Shown here: one piece after another, positions 47,404-56,866 of the stretch
Layout: every line of letters begins with the position of its first letter
Position numbering within the stretch: position 1 is the stretch's first letter
Source of the DNA: Micromonospora luteifusca
Lineage (GTDB): Bacteria; Actinomycetota; Actinomycetes; Mycobacteriales; Micromonosporaceae
Assembly (NCBI RefSeq): GCF_016907275.1
Contig: NZ_JAFBBP010000001.1
Span: forward strand, 248,001-312,000
Reading direction: 5' to 3'
Length of the DNA: 64,000 nucleotides
Position numbers and translations under genes: made by a program
The notes under the pieces: generated by a model
Told to the model about the DNA's origin: nothing
Databases searched by the model: none
What the model saw: the letters and a program-made list of their open reading frames with translations, nothing else

Positions 47404-50190
47404 TCACCGGTCGGAGGCCAACCCGGCGTGCCGCTCGGTGGTGAACGCGCGGGCCAGCTCGGTGCGCGAGCGGATGCCAAGTCGGTGGAACACGTTGCGC
47501 AGGTGGTGGTCGACCGTACGGGTGGACAGGAACATCCGGGCGGCGATCTCCCGGTTGGTGGCTCCCTCCACGACCAGCTCGGCGATCCGCAGTTGCTGGC
47601 CGGTCAACAGTCGCGCCGCCGGCAGGTCCGGCGGACCGACCGACTCCCCGGCCGCACGCAGCTCCGTGGTGGCCTGCTCAGCCCAGCACGCCACCCCGAG
47701 CAGGCTGAACATCTCGCGGGCCTGGTGCAGGTGGGTACGCGCATCCCGAGGGCGTCGGCTGCGCCGCAGCTCCTGACCGAAGAGCAGCTCGGTGCGGGCC
47801 CGCTCGAACGTGCCGGCCTCCGCCGGGTGCAACCGCAACGCCGTCTGGAAATCCCGTTCCGCCTCGGCGCCGCCCCGCGGTGCGAGCAGCGCGTGGCACC
47901 GGGCGGACAGGGCCCGGCGCAACGGGCTCGCGGTGCTGCTGGCCCAGCGGTCGAAGACGGCGAGCGCTGCCGTTGCCGCCGGTCGGTGCGCCAGGTGAGC
48001 CGCCGCCTCCACCAGATAGGGGGTCGCCATCACCTGCACGAGGACCTGACCTCGACCGGTGCCGAGCCGGGCCAGCGAGGCCAGCCGGTCCGCCGCCTCG
48101 GCGTGCCGGCCGTCGATGAGGTCGAGCACCGCCAGGGCCCACCCGGCGAACGCGTGCGGACGGCTGCCCGGCGTCGGTGACTCGCCGATCTCACGGAGGT
48201 GTCGCAGGCTGGTGTCGCGGTCGGCCCGGATCGCGGCGAGCACGGCGAGCATGCCCAGATGGACGTTGGCGCAGTTGACCTGACCCGAGGCGCGGGCGAC
48301 CCGTAGCCCGTCGCGGGAAGTTTCCGCCGCCGCCTCGTGCCGGCCCAGCCAGTACTCGGCGACCGCCCGCAACTCCAGCGCCCGGGACAGCACGGACAAC
48401 TCGCTCCGCTCCCGGGCCAATCCGACAGCGCGTTCGGCGAGCCGGTGGGCCGCACCGTCCACGGCCACCACCAGGCCCGCCGCCGCCGCGGAGTTGAGCG
48501 CGGTGGGGGTCAGCGCCGGCCCGGTCAACCGGCCGCCCAGCACGACGGCGCGACGCAGCGCGGGGCCGGCCCGCTCATGGTCACCCCGCAGGGTCGCCGC
48601 CACCCCGGCGACCAGACAGCCCATCAACTCCATGGCCGGCGGGTCGGTCGGTCGCCGCAACGCCAGCGCCCGACGGCCGACCTCGGCGTACCGGTACTGG
48701 TCACCGGCGAAGCAGACGGCCTCGCCGGCCCGCACCAGCCCGGACAGCGCCAGAGCGCGGTCGGTACCAGCCACCGCCGTGGCGGCGGTCAGCAACGTGA
48801 CAGACGCTCCGGACGCGCCGCCGCAGCGCAGCTCCAACTCACCGTGCAGCAGGTCGGCGCGGCCCCGGACGACCGGGTCCCTGGAGACGGCGCGGAGGCG
48901 GTCGAGCAGCAGTCGGGCCATGTCGGGTTGGCCCCCGGCCCAGGCATAACGAGCCGCGGCCAGCAGGCGGGCGGCCGTCTGGGTGGGATGCCCGCTGAGG
49001 TCCGCGGCCCAACGCAGCGCCGCCGAGGCGGTGGCCCAGTCGCCGACCCCGCCGGCCGCTGCCTCTTCCAGCTCGGTGGCGAGGGCCGGATCGGCGCCGG
49101 CCGTCGCGGCGGCGAGGTGCATGGCCCGGCGCAACCGCTGCCCGTCCGCGACCAGCACCCCGGCGAGTAGTCGGTGCGCCGCGCGGCGCTCGGCGAGTGG
49201 CGCGCTGGCCGCGATCATCGTGCGGACCAACGGCTGGGGGAAGGTGACGCCCCGCGGTTCGACGCGGACCAGGCCGGCGACCTCCGCCGGGGCGAGCGCC
49301 TCGACCTCGGTGCCGGCCGCCCCCGCGGCCCGGATCAGGGTGCCCGGCTCACCGACCTCGTCGAGCGCGGCGAGCAGCAGCACCCGCCGGGTGTCCGGCG
49401 GCAACCGGTCCAGGCGGGCCCGGTACGCACGGCCCAGCGCACCGTCCGCCGGCGGCGCGGCGGGCAGCGCCTCCTCCCCCCGGCACTGGGCCGGGCTGAG
49501 CACCTCGGCGAGGTCCACCAGGGCCTGCGGGTTGCCGCCGCCGATCGCGGCCAGCGCGGTCATCACCGACGCGGCAGGCCGCTCGGGCAGGCGGTCGGTG
49601 AGGACGGCGACGCTGCTCCACTCGTCGAGCGGCCGGAGCCGGTACGCCGGTATCCCGTCGACCGTGACGGTGACGTCCGCGGTGAGCAGGACGACAACCG
49701 GTAGGTGTCGCAGCCGGCGGGCCACGAAGGCCAGCACCTGTGCGGTCTGCGGATCACCCCGGTCGACGTCGTCCATGCTGACGAGGATCGGACGGTCCCC
49801 GGCGGCGCTGGCGAGCAACCCGAGGACCGCCATGCACAACGTCAGCTGGCGGTCGGCCGGGCAACTCTCTCCGGCAAGCGCGCGCCGCAGCACCCGGCGC
49901 TGCTCGTCCGGCAGGACGGCGGCACGGTGGAGCACCGGGTCGAGCAGGCGTTGCAGGCCGGCGTACGGCAGTTCGGCCTCCTCGGCCAGTCCGCTCGCGG
50001 CGAGCACGGTGCAACCCTCGGCGTACCGGTGGGCGTGGCCGACCAGCGCGGTCCGGCCCGAGCCCGGCTCGCCGTGCAGCAGCACGGCCCCACCGCCGCC
50101 GGTCACCCCGTCGAGCAGACTCCGGACAGCCTGCCACTCATCGTCCCGGCCACGCAGCACGGTTAGTTGCACTCTTGATGCAGTAACCAT
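47404..50190 (-). CDS. LAL-type LuxR regulator with AAA ATPase domain
   Basis: A large regulator of about 928 residues. An N-terminal ATPase domain has Walker A LLHGEPGSGRTALV (about residues 35-48) and Walker B PILVSMDDVDRGD. The middle 500 residues are helical, TPR-like. A C-terminal LuxR HTH reads LLTGQQLRIAELVVEGATN and then STRTVDHHLRNVF. LAL regulators (MalT-like) usually activate catabolic or secondary-metabolite operons on binding an inducer. Position inside the acyl/Liv block suggests control of these genes. The start is uncertain: ATG 50190 gives MVTASRVQL, while GTG 50205 is five codons longer; neither has a clear ribosome site. Confidence 0.88.
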   Translation of the reverse strand: MVTASRVQLTVLRGRDDEWQAVRSLLDGVTGGGGAVLLHGEPGSGRTALVGHAHRYAEGCTVLAASGLAEEAELPYAGLQRLLDPVLHRAAVLPDEQRRVLRRALAGESCPADRQLTLCMAVLGLLASAAGDRPILVSMDDVDRGDPQTAQVLAFVARRLRHLPVVVLLTADVTVTVDGIPAYRLRPLDEWSSVAVLTDRLPERPAASVMTALAAIGGGNPQALVDLAEVLSPAQCRGEEALPAAPPADGALGRAYRARLDRLPPDTRRVLLLAALDEVGEPGTLIRAAGAAGTEVEALAPAEVAGLVRVEPRGVTFPQPLVRTMIAASAPLAERRAAHRLLAGVLVADGQRLRRAMHLAAATAGADPALATELEEAAAGGVGDWATASAALRWAADLSGHPTQTAARLLAAARYAWAGGQPDMARLLLDRLRAVSRDPVVRGRADLLHGELELRCGGASGASVTLLTAATAVAGTDRALALSGLVRAGEAVCFAGDQYRYAEVGRRALALRRPTDPPAMELMGCLVAGVAATLRGDHERAGPALRRAVVLGGRLTGPALTPTALNSAAAAGLVVAVDGAAHRLAERAVGLARERSELSVLSRALELRAVAEYWLGRHEAAAETSRDGLRVARASGQVNCANVHLGMLAVLAAIRADRDTSLRHLREIGESPTPGSRPHAFAGWALAVLDLIDGRHAEAADRLASLARLGTGRGQVLVQVMATPYLVEAAAHLAHRPAATAALAVFDRWASSTASPLRRALSARCHALLAPRGGAEAERDFQTALRLHPAEAGTFERARTELLFGQELRRSRRPRDARTHLHQAREMFSLLGVACWAEQATTELRAAGESVGPPDLPAARLLTGQQLRIAELVVEGATNREIAARMFLSTRTVDHHLRNVFHRLGIRSRTELARAFTTERHAGLASDR

Positions 50191-50254
50191 GCATGTCAGT
50201 GTCACTCATCGGAAACCGAATGGAAAGAGGGGGCGAAATCGGGCCGGCCCGGAA

Positions 50255-50890
50255 TCAGTCGACCGCGACCTCGGCGAGCAGGGCGCCCACGGTGCGGGTC
50301 ATCACCGCGCGGGCCTGATCCACGCCGAGCCCGAGGCCGTAGCGCAGCATCGACCAGGCCGGCCACATGCTCGCGGCCACGAGGGCGTTGAGCAGTTGCT
50401 CCCGCCCCTGGCCGGCCTGGGTCAGCTCGACGGCGAAGAGTTCTTCGACCTCGTCACGCACCCGGTCGATGTGCTTGAGGCGGTTGCGGTGCAGTTGGTC
50501 GGAGACCGGCTCGCGCATCTGGGCGGCCCGCGCCGACGGTGTGATGAGCTGGAGCAGCCGGGCCCGTTGCCGGCAGTACGCGTCGACCCGCTTGGCCAGC
50601 GGCAGCCCCGGTGAGATCGGCCGGTAGGCGGCGTCCTGCTGGCGGAGCACCTCCGCGCCGCTCGCCTCGAAGAGCGTCTCCATGTCCTTGAAGTTGGTCC
50701 AGAGCGTCCGCAGCGAGATGCCGGCCCGTTCGGCGATGCGTTCCCCGGTCGGGCGGAGGTCGCCCTCGGAGATGAGCGCGAGATGCGCCTCGACGATGGC
50801 CACGCGGGTGCGCTCGGCCCGGGCGGTGCGCCCGTCGATCCGGCCCGCGACCTCGACCCCGTCCATCCGCCCTCGCCCCTTCACCCCCAT
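50255..50890 (-). CDS. TetR-family transcriptional regulator
   Basis: A 211-residue TetR protein. The HTH (residues about 22-68) includes GERIAERAGISLRTLWTNF, a variant of the usual GVSxGTLYxxF recognition helix, followed by a helical ligand domain. It lies between an SDR and the LuxR regulator on the same strand. By comparison with similar actinobacterial clusters it may sense the acyl-CoA or acid handled by the neighbouring acyl-CoA dehydrogenase, MaoC and Liv genes. Start choice between 50890 and 50866 is open. Confidence 0.88.
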   Translation of the reverse strand: MGVKGRGRMDGVEVAGRIDGRTARAERTRVAIVEAHLALISEGDLRPTGERIAERAGISLRTLWTNFKDMETLFEASGAEVLRQQDAAYRPISPGLPLAKRVDAYCRQRARLLQLITPSARAAQMREPVSDQLHRNRLKHIDRVRDEVEELFAVELTQAGQGREQLLNALVAASMWPAWSMLRYGLGLGVDQARAVMTRTVGALLAEVAVD

Positions 50891-50960
50891 GGCGTCCCCC
50901 GACGCATCGCCGAGTCTAGACAGGCGGTGATCAGCCGCCCCGGCCCGACCGCCACCGTCG

Positions 50961-51728
50961 TCATCCGGCCCGGCCGGACAGCGAGACGCCCCCGTCGCAG
51001 ACGATGGTCTGCCCGGTGATCCAGCCGGCGTCGTCGGAGGCCAGGAAGGCGACCGCGCCCGCCACGTCCGGCGGCAGACCGAGGCGACCGAGCGGGTACC
51101 GCGCCGCGACCTCGTCCTCCCGGCCCTCGTAGAGGGCGGCGGCGAAGCGGGTCTTCACCACGCCGGGGGCGACCGCGTTGACCCGGATCGCCGGACCCAA
51201 CTCCACGGCGAGACTGGCGGTGAGCAGGTTGAGCGCGGCCTTGCTCACCCCGTAGAAGGCGATGCCGGGCGACGGTCCGAGCGCGGAGATCGACGAGACG
51301 TTGACGACGCAGCCACCGCGCTCGGCCATGCCGGCGGCGCAGACCTCCTGCACCCAGCCGAGCGCGGCGACCACGTTCACGTCGAGGATCTTGCGTGCCG
51401 CCGCCAGGTCCAGCCCGACCAGCGGGCCGTGCACCGGGTTGATGCCGGTGTTGTTGACCAGGAGGTCCACCGGCCCGAACGCCGCACCGACCTGTTGCAC
51501 GGCGGCAGCTCGGTGCTCGGGGTCGTCGGCGCGCCCGGGCACGGCGATGGCGTACTCCGGCCCGCCCAGGGCGGCAACCGCATCGGCCAGCGCCTCGGGA
51601 CGTCGGGCGGTCAGACCGACCCGGGCGCCTTCGGCAACGAGGCGTTGGGCGATGGCCAGGCCGATGCCTCGACTGGCGCCGGTGACGATGGCGACACGAT
51701 CAACGAGGCGGCCCTTATATGCATCCAC
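50961..51728 (-). CDS. Short-chain dehydrogenase/reductase (FabG-like)
   Basis: A 255-residue classical SDR. TGASRGIG is the cofactor motif, LLVNNTGINP the NNAG region, and the catalytic Ser lies in NVSSISALGP. YGVSKAALN is the Tyr/Lys pair, and GRLGLPPDVAGAVAFLASDD and GQTIVCDGG the usual C-terminal signatures. FabG-like enzymes in such clusters oxidise a 3-hydroxyacyl-CoA or a related alcohol, fitting the step after the MaoC-like hydratase. The start codon is GTG 51728, giving MDAYKGRLVDRV. Confidence 0.92.
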   Translation of the reverse strand: MDAYKGRLVDRVAIVTGASRGIGLAIAQRLVAEGARVGLTARRPEALADAVAALGGPEYAIAVPGRADDPEHRAAAVQQVGAAFGPVDLLVNNTGINPVHGPLVGLDLAAARKILDVNVVAALGWVQEVCAAGMAERGGCVVNVSSISALGPSPGIAFYGVSKAALNLLTASLAVELGPAIRVNAVAPGVVKTRFAAALYEGREDEVAARYPLGRLGLPPDVAGAVAFLASDDAGWITGQTIVCDGGVSLSGRAG

Positions 51729-51874
51729 AGTGCAGATAGTAGGAGGGCTGATCGGTGTCGGTCAACGCCCCGGACGGCAGCCCGCAGACCCCACCGCGGC
51801 AACGGACACAGCGTCCGACCGGGCGTGGTCAGACGCGACCACGCCCGGTCGGACACCGGGTGTACGACGGATTT

Positions 51875-53161
51875 TCAGGAGACGGTCGGCACCCCGTTCG
51901 CCGGTGGCGCGACCGGTGCGGCGGTGTACTCGTTGACCGGCCCGTCCGCCTCGTCGGTCTCGTACGCCGGCCCGAAGTAGCTCTGCACTCCCCCGGTCAC
52001 CCGGCTCAGCCGCTGCCCGCCGTACCCGGAGTGGTCCTTGGCGGAGAAGCGCAGCGGCACCAGCCCGGGGCCCTGGAAGCCACCCTTCTGCACCGCCTCG
52101 AGCACCTTCTCCCGAGTGAGGTCCTTGCCGGCGGCGAGCAACGTCTGCACGAAGAGATAGCCGACCGACATGCCGTAGACGGTGTTGCCGTCGAACGGCG
52201 CGTCCCCGTTGTACTCCTTATTGATCTTCGTGAAGAGCTGCACCCACGGGTTCGCTGTGTCGTTCTGCATCGGCAGGTAGTTGGTGCCCACCATGCCCTC
52301 CAGGATCGGGGCGGCGGCACCGAGTTGCTTGGCCAGGGTCGGGTGGTCGGCGCCGACGTTGGAGACCAGCCACTGCGCCTTGAAGCCCAGCCGCGCGGCG
52401 GTGCCGATCGACAGCGCGGTGAAGCCGGGCACGGTGGCGAGCACGACGACCTTGCAACTGGCGGCCTTGAACGCGCCGATCTGCGGCGCCACGTTGGTAT
52501 TGCTGGTGACGTAGGTCTGCTTGACCGCCACGGCCCCGGCACCGAGCACCTTCTCCACACCGGCCAGGCTGTCCCGGCCGAAGTCGTCGTCCTGGCCGAG
52601 GAAGCAGACCTTCTGACCGGCCAGGTTCGTCTTCGCGTAGGTGGCGAGGATCTTGCCCTCGACGGTGTAGTCCGGGTTGAACCCGAACGTGCCGGGGTAC
52701 TTGTCCGGTTGGTCCCAGCTGCGACTACCGGAGGCGACGAAGAGGTCGGGCACCCGGTTGCTCTTGAGGAAGTCGAGCACTCCGGTGTGCGTCGGCGTCC
52801 CGAGACCATTGAGGATGGCGAAGACCTTGTCCTGCAGGACGAGCTGACGGACCACCTGCTGGGTGTTCGCCGGGTTGTAGCCGTCGTCCATGATCTTGTA
52901 GGTGATCTTTCGACCATGCACACCGCCCTGGGCGTTGACAAAGTCGAAGTACGCCTTCGTCGCCGGAGCGATCTTCGAGTAGCCGGCCGAGGCCGGGCCG
53001 GTCAGCGGCATGTGTGTGCCGACGGTGATCTCGGTGTCGGTGACGCCCGGCACCGATGCTCCGCCGGGACCGGAGCCGTCGTCACCGCTGCAACCGGCGG
53101 CGGTGACCAACAAAGCGATGGTGCTGGCGATCGCGAGACCACGTTGTGCCAAACGGTGCAT
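51875..53161 (-). CDS. Branched-chain-amino-acid-type substrate-binding lipoprotein
   Basis: A 428-residue lipoprotein with lipobox TAAGC (about residue 24) followed by a Gly/Asp-rich spacer. A type I periplasmic-binding fold of the LivJ/Peripla_BP_6 family follows: EITVGTHMPLTGPASAGYSK, then AYFDFVNAQGGVHGRKI. The ligand need not be an amino acid: in actinobacteria these proteins also bind aromatic acids, short acids or steroid fragments, and the neighbouring acyl-CoA genes favour such a substrate. It is the last gene of the Liv operon on the minus strand, 84 bp after livM. ATG 53161 is preferred to GTG 53170, which overlaps the ribosome site. Confidence 0.92.
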   Translation of the reverse strand: MHRLAQRGLAIASTIALLVTAAGCSGDDGSGPGGASVPGVTDTEITVGTHMPLTGPASAGYSKIAPATKAYFDFVNAQGGVHGRKITYKIMDDGYNPANTQQVVRQLVLQDKVFAILNGLGTPTHTGVLDFLKSNRVPDLFVASGSRSWDQPDKYPGTFGFNPDYTVEGKILATYAKTNLAGQKVCFLGQDDDFGRDSLAGVEKVLGAGAVAVKQTYVTSNTNVAPQIGAFKAASCKVVVLATVPGFTALSIGTAARLGFKAQWLVSNVGADHPTLAKQLGAAAPILEGMVGTNYLPMQNDTANPWVQLFTKINKEYNGDAPFDGNTVYGMSVGYLFVQTLLAAGKDLTREKVLEAVQKGGFQGPGLVPLRFSAKDHSGYGGQRLSRVTGGVQSYFGPAYETDEADGPVNEYTAAPVAPPANGVPTVS

Positions 53162-53245
53162 GGAAAACACCGACCTTTCTCGGTCCGGTAATTGAGGGAA
53201 CGGTGTGGTGGTGGGGTGCCCGGCGGAGGCCGGGCGGGGAACAGC

Positions 53246-54358
53246 TCAGGAACGCCGGGCCGGCCATCGGGCGAGCAGGCTCCGGCCGAGACGCGACAGC
53301 AGGCCCTGCACCCCGCCGGGTGCGGCGATCATGACGACGATCAGCGTGAGCCCGAAGATCGCCAGCGGCAGGTTTCCCTCCAGCCGCTGCGCCACCGCGG
53401 GCGAGAGCGTGAACAGTTCGGTCACGGAGTGGGTGAGGTCGGGCAGGGCGACCAGCAGCACAGCCCCCCACAACGCGCCGGTGAGGCGACCGAGACCGCC
53501 GATCACCACGGCCATCAGTAGGAACAACGACAGGGTCAGCGAGAACGCTCCGGGAGAGACGCTCTGCGCGAGGACCGCCAGCAACGCCCCGCCGAGCCCG
53601 GCGGTGGCGGCACTGACCACGAATGCGAGGACCTGGGTGCGGGCCACGTGGATACCGGCGAGGCGGGCCGCCACCTCGTCGTCGCGGACCGCCCGGAAGG
53701 AGCGCCCGTACCGGCTGCGGACCAGGTTCGCCAGCAGCAGCAGGGCCAGCAGGGTGGCCGCGCCGGTGAGCCAGAGCTGCCACCGCTCGTACGGGAAGTA
53801 CGGGCCGAGCGACAGCGGCGGCGGCTCCACCGGCACCGACAACCCCTGCTCGCCGTTGAACACACCGTCGAAGGTGACGGCCAACGCCGGCACGACGATG
53901 GCCACGGCGAGGGTGACCCCGGCCAGGTAGGGGCCGCGCAGCCGGGCCGCCGCCACACCGACCACCGCGCCGACCGCGACCGTGCTGACGATCGCCGCGC
54001 CGAGCGAGAGCGGCAACAGCCAGCCACCGGTCATCCCCCGGTCGGCGAACGCGTTCTGACACAGAGCCACGGTGTACGCCCCGGTGGCCATCAACGCGCC
54101 GTGCCCGAGCGAGAGTTGCCCGTTGAGCCCGGTGAGGACGGTCAGCCCGGCGGTCGCGCAGAGGTAGGCGGCCACCGTGGCGAGCTGGAAGTTGCGGAAC
54201 GGCTCGACGGCGTAGCTGACCGCCACCAGCACCAGCCCGACGGCGAGCACCACCGCGAGGTGGCGCAGCAGGGTCGAGCCGAACCGGCGGTCGACCGGTC
54301 GGTCACCAGCCTCGACCGGCTGGTGCTTCGGCGGCAGGGCCGCCCTCGTGGCGCTCAC
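53246..54358 (-). CDS. livM: Branched-chain amino acid ABC permease LivM-type
   Basis: A 370-residue membrane protein with about 9-10 helices. It carries the LivM signature NGQLSLGHGALMATGAYTVA and an EAA-like loop in SRYGRSFRAVRDDEVAARLAG (region about residues 205-225). Its GTG start overlaps the livH stop (GTGA). A longer frame extends upstream through livH in another phase and is not used. Together with LivH it forms the membrane channel powered by LivG and LivF. Confidence 0.93.
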   Translation of the reverse strand: MSATRAALPPKHQPVEAGDRPVDRRFGSTLLRHLAVVLAVGLVLVAVSYAVEPFRNFQLATVAAYLCATAGLTVLTGLNGQLSLGHGALMATGAYTVALCQNAFADRGMTGGWLLPLSLGAAIVSTVAVGAVVGVAAARLRGPYLAGVTLAVAIVVPALAVTFDGVFNGEQGLSVPVEPPPLSLGPYFPYERWQLWLTGAATLLALLLLANLVRSRYGRSFRAVRDDEVAARLAGIHVARTQVLAFVVSAATAGLGGALLAVLAQSVSPGAFSLTLSLFLLMAVVIGGLGRLTGALWGAVLLVALPDLTHSVTELFTLSPAVAQRLEGNLPLAIFGLTLIVVMIAAPGGVQGLLSRLGRSLLARWPARRS

Positions 54359-55233
54359 ACCCGCCTCGCAGCAACCGGGGCGAACAGCCCACCGGGCCGG
54401 ACCAGCAGCACCGCCAACAGCAGGACCAGCACCGCGAGCGGCGTGAGGTCGCTGCCGGCGTAGCCGCTCACGTAGGAGAGCAGCAGACCCACCACCAGGC
54501 CGCCGACCACCGCCCCCGGTGGACTGTCCAGCCCGCCGACCACCGCCGCGGTGAACGCCGAGACGAACACCAGGTCCATCGCGTGCGGATGCAGACCCAG
54601 CTCGGTCGGCATGACCAGCATGGCGGCCAGCGCGCCCACCCCGGAGGCGAGCGCCCAACCAAGGGTCAACATGCCACCGACGTTGACCCCGAGCAGCCGG
54701 GACACCTCAGGAGCGAAGGCCGCCGCGCGCATCCGCAGCCCGACCGGGGTACGGGCGAACATCCAGGCCAGGCCGCTCACCACCACCCCGATCGCGGCGA
54801 AGACGAACAGGTCGTACGGCGACAGCACGGCGACTCCGCCCACGGTGAGGGCGGACCGACTGAACGGCGCCTCTGCGGGGCGGAACTCGTTGCCGTACAC
54901 CATGCCCAGCACCGCCTGGATCAACAACACCAGACCGAGCGCGACGATCACGGGGTTGAGTGGTGAGGCGTGGTCGACGTGCCGCATCACGACGCGGTCG
55001 ACGAGCGCACCGAGCAGCAGTCCGGCGACGATCGCGACCGCGAAGCCCAGCCAGTAGGAGCCGGTCGTGGTCGAGACGGTGTAGGCGACGTACGCGGCGG
55101 CGACGGCCATCGCCCCCTGGGCGAAGTTGACGACCCGAGCCGCCCGCCAGATGAGCACCAGGGCCAGCGCGAACGCGGCGTACACCGCGCCCCGGGACAG
55201 GCCGTCGACGGTGAGGAAGACGAAGCGGTCCAA
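54355..55233 (-). CDS. livH: Branched-chain amino acid ABC permease LivH-type
   Basis: A 292-residue permease of about eight helices with the LivH signatures YAAFALALVLIWRAARVVNF, AQGAMAVAAAYVAY and GGLDSPPGAVVGGLVVGL. The start appears to be TTG 55233, 8 nt after GGAGG, giving MDRFVFLTVDGLSRG. It lies 30 bp after livF and overlaps livM. The gene order livG-livF-livH-livM-binding protein is standard for HAAT-family importers. Confidence 0.93.
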   Translation of the reverse strand: MDRFVFLTVDGLSRGAVYAAFALALVLIWRAARVVNFAQGAMAVAAAYVAYTVSTTTGSYWLGFAVAIVAGLLLGALVDRVVMRHVDHASPLNPVIVALGLVLLIQAVLGMVYGNEFRPAEAPFSRSALTVGGVAVLSPYDLFVFAAIGVVVSGLAWMFARTPVGLRMRAAAFAPEVSRLLGVNVGGMLTLGWALASGVGALAAMLVMPTELGLHPHAMDLVFVSAFTAAVVGGLDSPPGAVVGGLVVGLLLSYVSGYAGSDLTPLAVLVLLLAVLLVRPGGLFAPVAARRV

Positions 55234-55263
55234 CAGTCCTCCCTCCGGGGGGCGAGGTGGTGG

Positions 55264-55986
55264 TCAGAAACCGAGGTACGCATGGCGCAGGTCGACGTCG
55301 TCACGCAGTTGCACCGCCGGGGCGGCGATCACCACCCGGCCGAGGGACATCACCACCCCCTGGTCGGCGACGGCGAGTGCGCTGCGGACGTTCTGCTCGA
55401 CCAGCAGCACGGTCAGGCCGGTGCTGTCGCGCAACTGGCGGAGCAGGGCCATGGTCCGGGCGACCACCCGCGGCGCCAGGCCGAGCGACGGCTCGTCGAG
55501 CAGCAGCAGTCGGGGTCGGCCGACCAGGGCCCGGCCGAGCGCGAGCATCTGCCGCTCACCGCCGGAGAGCTGGTGGCCGAGGTGCCGGCGACGTCGGGCC
55601 AGGGGTTCGAAGAGCTGGTAGACCTCGTCGAGCGCGCGAGCGGCGTCGGCCCGGTCGCGCCGCCATAGCCCGCCGAGTCGCAGGTTCTCGTCGACCGTCA
55701 ACTCGCTGATCACGCCCCGCCCCTCCGGCACGTGCGCCATGCCGCGCCGGACGAGCTGCTCCACGGGCGTACCCCGGAGTTCCTCGCCGGCGAGGAGCAC
55801 CTGGCCCGCCGCCGGGCGGATCATGCCGGAGAGCGCGCGCAACAGGGTCGTCTTGCCGGCGCCGTTGGCACCGACGACCGCGGCGATCGTGCCGGCCGTG
55901 ACGGTGAGGTCGATGGCCTGCAGCACGGGCGCGGCGCCGTAACCAGCGACCAGCCCGCGCACGACGAGCAGGTCCGGCGCGCTCAT
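55264..55986 (-). CDS. livF: ABC ATPase LivF-type
   Basis: A 240-residue ATPase with Walker A VVGANGAGKTTLLRAL, signature LSGGERQMLALGRAL, Walker B LLLLDEPSLGLAP, and LLVEQNVRSALAVADQG near the switch His position, where LivF-type ATPases commonly have the V-E-Q sequence. Overlaps livG by four bases (ATGA). It powers uptake with LivG. Confidence 0.95.
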   Translation of the reverse strand: MSAPDLLVVRGLVAGYGAAPVLQAIDLTVTAGTIAAVVGANGAGKTTLLRALSGMIRPAAGQVLLAGEELRGTPVEQLVRRGMAHVPEGRGVISELTVDENLRLGGLWRRDRADAARALDEVYQLFEPLARRRRHLGHQLSGGERQMLALGRALVGRPRLLLLDEPSLGLAPRVVARTMALLRQLRDSTGLTVLLVEQNVRSALAVADQGVVMSLGRVVIAAPAVQLRDDVDLRHAYLGF

Positions 55987-56771
55987 GCGGCTTCACTGTC
56001 GACGGCGGCACCCAGGTAGGCGTCGGTTACCGCCGGGTCGTCACGGATCTCGTCCGGAGCGCCGGTGGCGATGACCCGGCCGAAATCGAGCACCACGATG
56101 TCGTCGCAGACGGCCATCACCAGGTCCATGTGGTGCTCGACCAGGAGCACGGCACAGGGATCGGTGTCGCGCCGGGGCAACTGGCGGACCAGCTCAGCCA
56201 GCTCGGCGATGTCGTCGGCGCCGAGGCCACCGGCGGGCTCGTCGAGCAGGAGCAGCCGGGGCCGGGCGGCGAGCGCGCGGGCCAGTGCGACCCGCTGGCG
56301 TACGGCGAAGGGCAGTGTGGTCGGGGCGGCCCCGGCGTGGCCGGCGATCCCCAGGTCGTCGAGGATGTCCAGGGCGTGCCGACGCAGCCGGCGCTCGTCG
56401 CGATCGCTGGCCGGAAGCCCGAGCAGCGCCGAGACGAAGCCCGCGCGGGCGGTGTGTGCGGCGCCGGTCATCACGTTCTCCAGCACGGTGAGCCCGGCGA
56501 AGAGCCCGGTGCCCTGCAGGGTCCGGGCGATGCCGAGCCGGGTCAGCTGGTGCGGCCGTGGCCGTAACTTCCTGCCGTCGAGGGTGAGCGCACCCGTCTC
56601 CGGCGCGATGAAACCGCAGATCACGTTGAAGAGCGTGGTCTTGCCGGCGCCGTTGGGCCCGATCACGCCCACCACCCGGTTGGGTGGCACCCGCAGTGAG
56701 ACGTCGTCAAGGGCGGTGAGGCCGCCGAAACGGACGCCGATGTGGTGCAGTTCGAGGCCGCGCTCCATCAC
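55983..56771 (-). CDS. livG: ABC ATPase LivG-type
   Basis: A 262-residue ATPase with Walker A GVIGPNGAGKTTLFNVICGF, the LivG-specific LTRLGIARTLQGTGLFAGLT segment, a degenerate signature region LPFAVRQRVALARALAA (normally LSYGQQR) and Walker B LLLLDEPAGGLG. The altered signature is unusual but retains the RVALARAL part. It is the first gene of the operon. A TACACT-CGC-AGTGTA palindrome lies 29 bp upstream. Confidence 0.94.
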   Translation of the reverse strand: MMERGLELHHIGVRFGGLTALDDVSLRVPPNRVVGVIGPNGAGKTTLFNVICGFIAPETGALTLDGRKLRPRPHQLTRLGIARTLQGTGLFAGLTVLENVMTGAAHTARAGFVSALLGLPASDRDERRLRRHALDILDDLGIAGHAGAAPTTLPFAVRQRVALARALAARPRLLLLDEPAGGLGADDIAELAELVRQLPRRDTDPCAVLLVEHHMDLVMAVCDDIVVLDFGRVIATGAPDEIRDDPAVTDAYLGAAVDSEAA

Positions 56772-56799
56772 CCATCCCTCTGTCGTGGCGGGTGTTATT

Positions 56800-56814
56800 T
56801 ACACTCGCAGTGTA
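56800..56814. promoter_or_regulatory. Palindromic operator upstream of livG
   Basis: TACACT-CGC-AGTGTA is a perfect 15-bp palindrome within an AT-rich patch (56795-56820) just ahead of livG. The form is typical of TetR-family operators; the TetR encoded at 50255-50890 is the nearest candidate binder. Confidence 0.65.
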
Positions 56815-56866
56815 CGTTTCTCGGGTATCGCGTCAAGACCCTTCGATGCCGGCCCCGCACAGGCGA

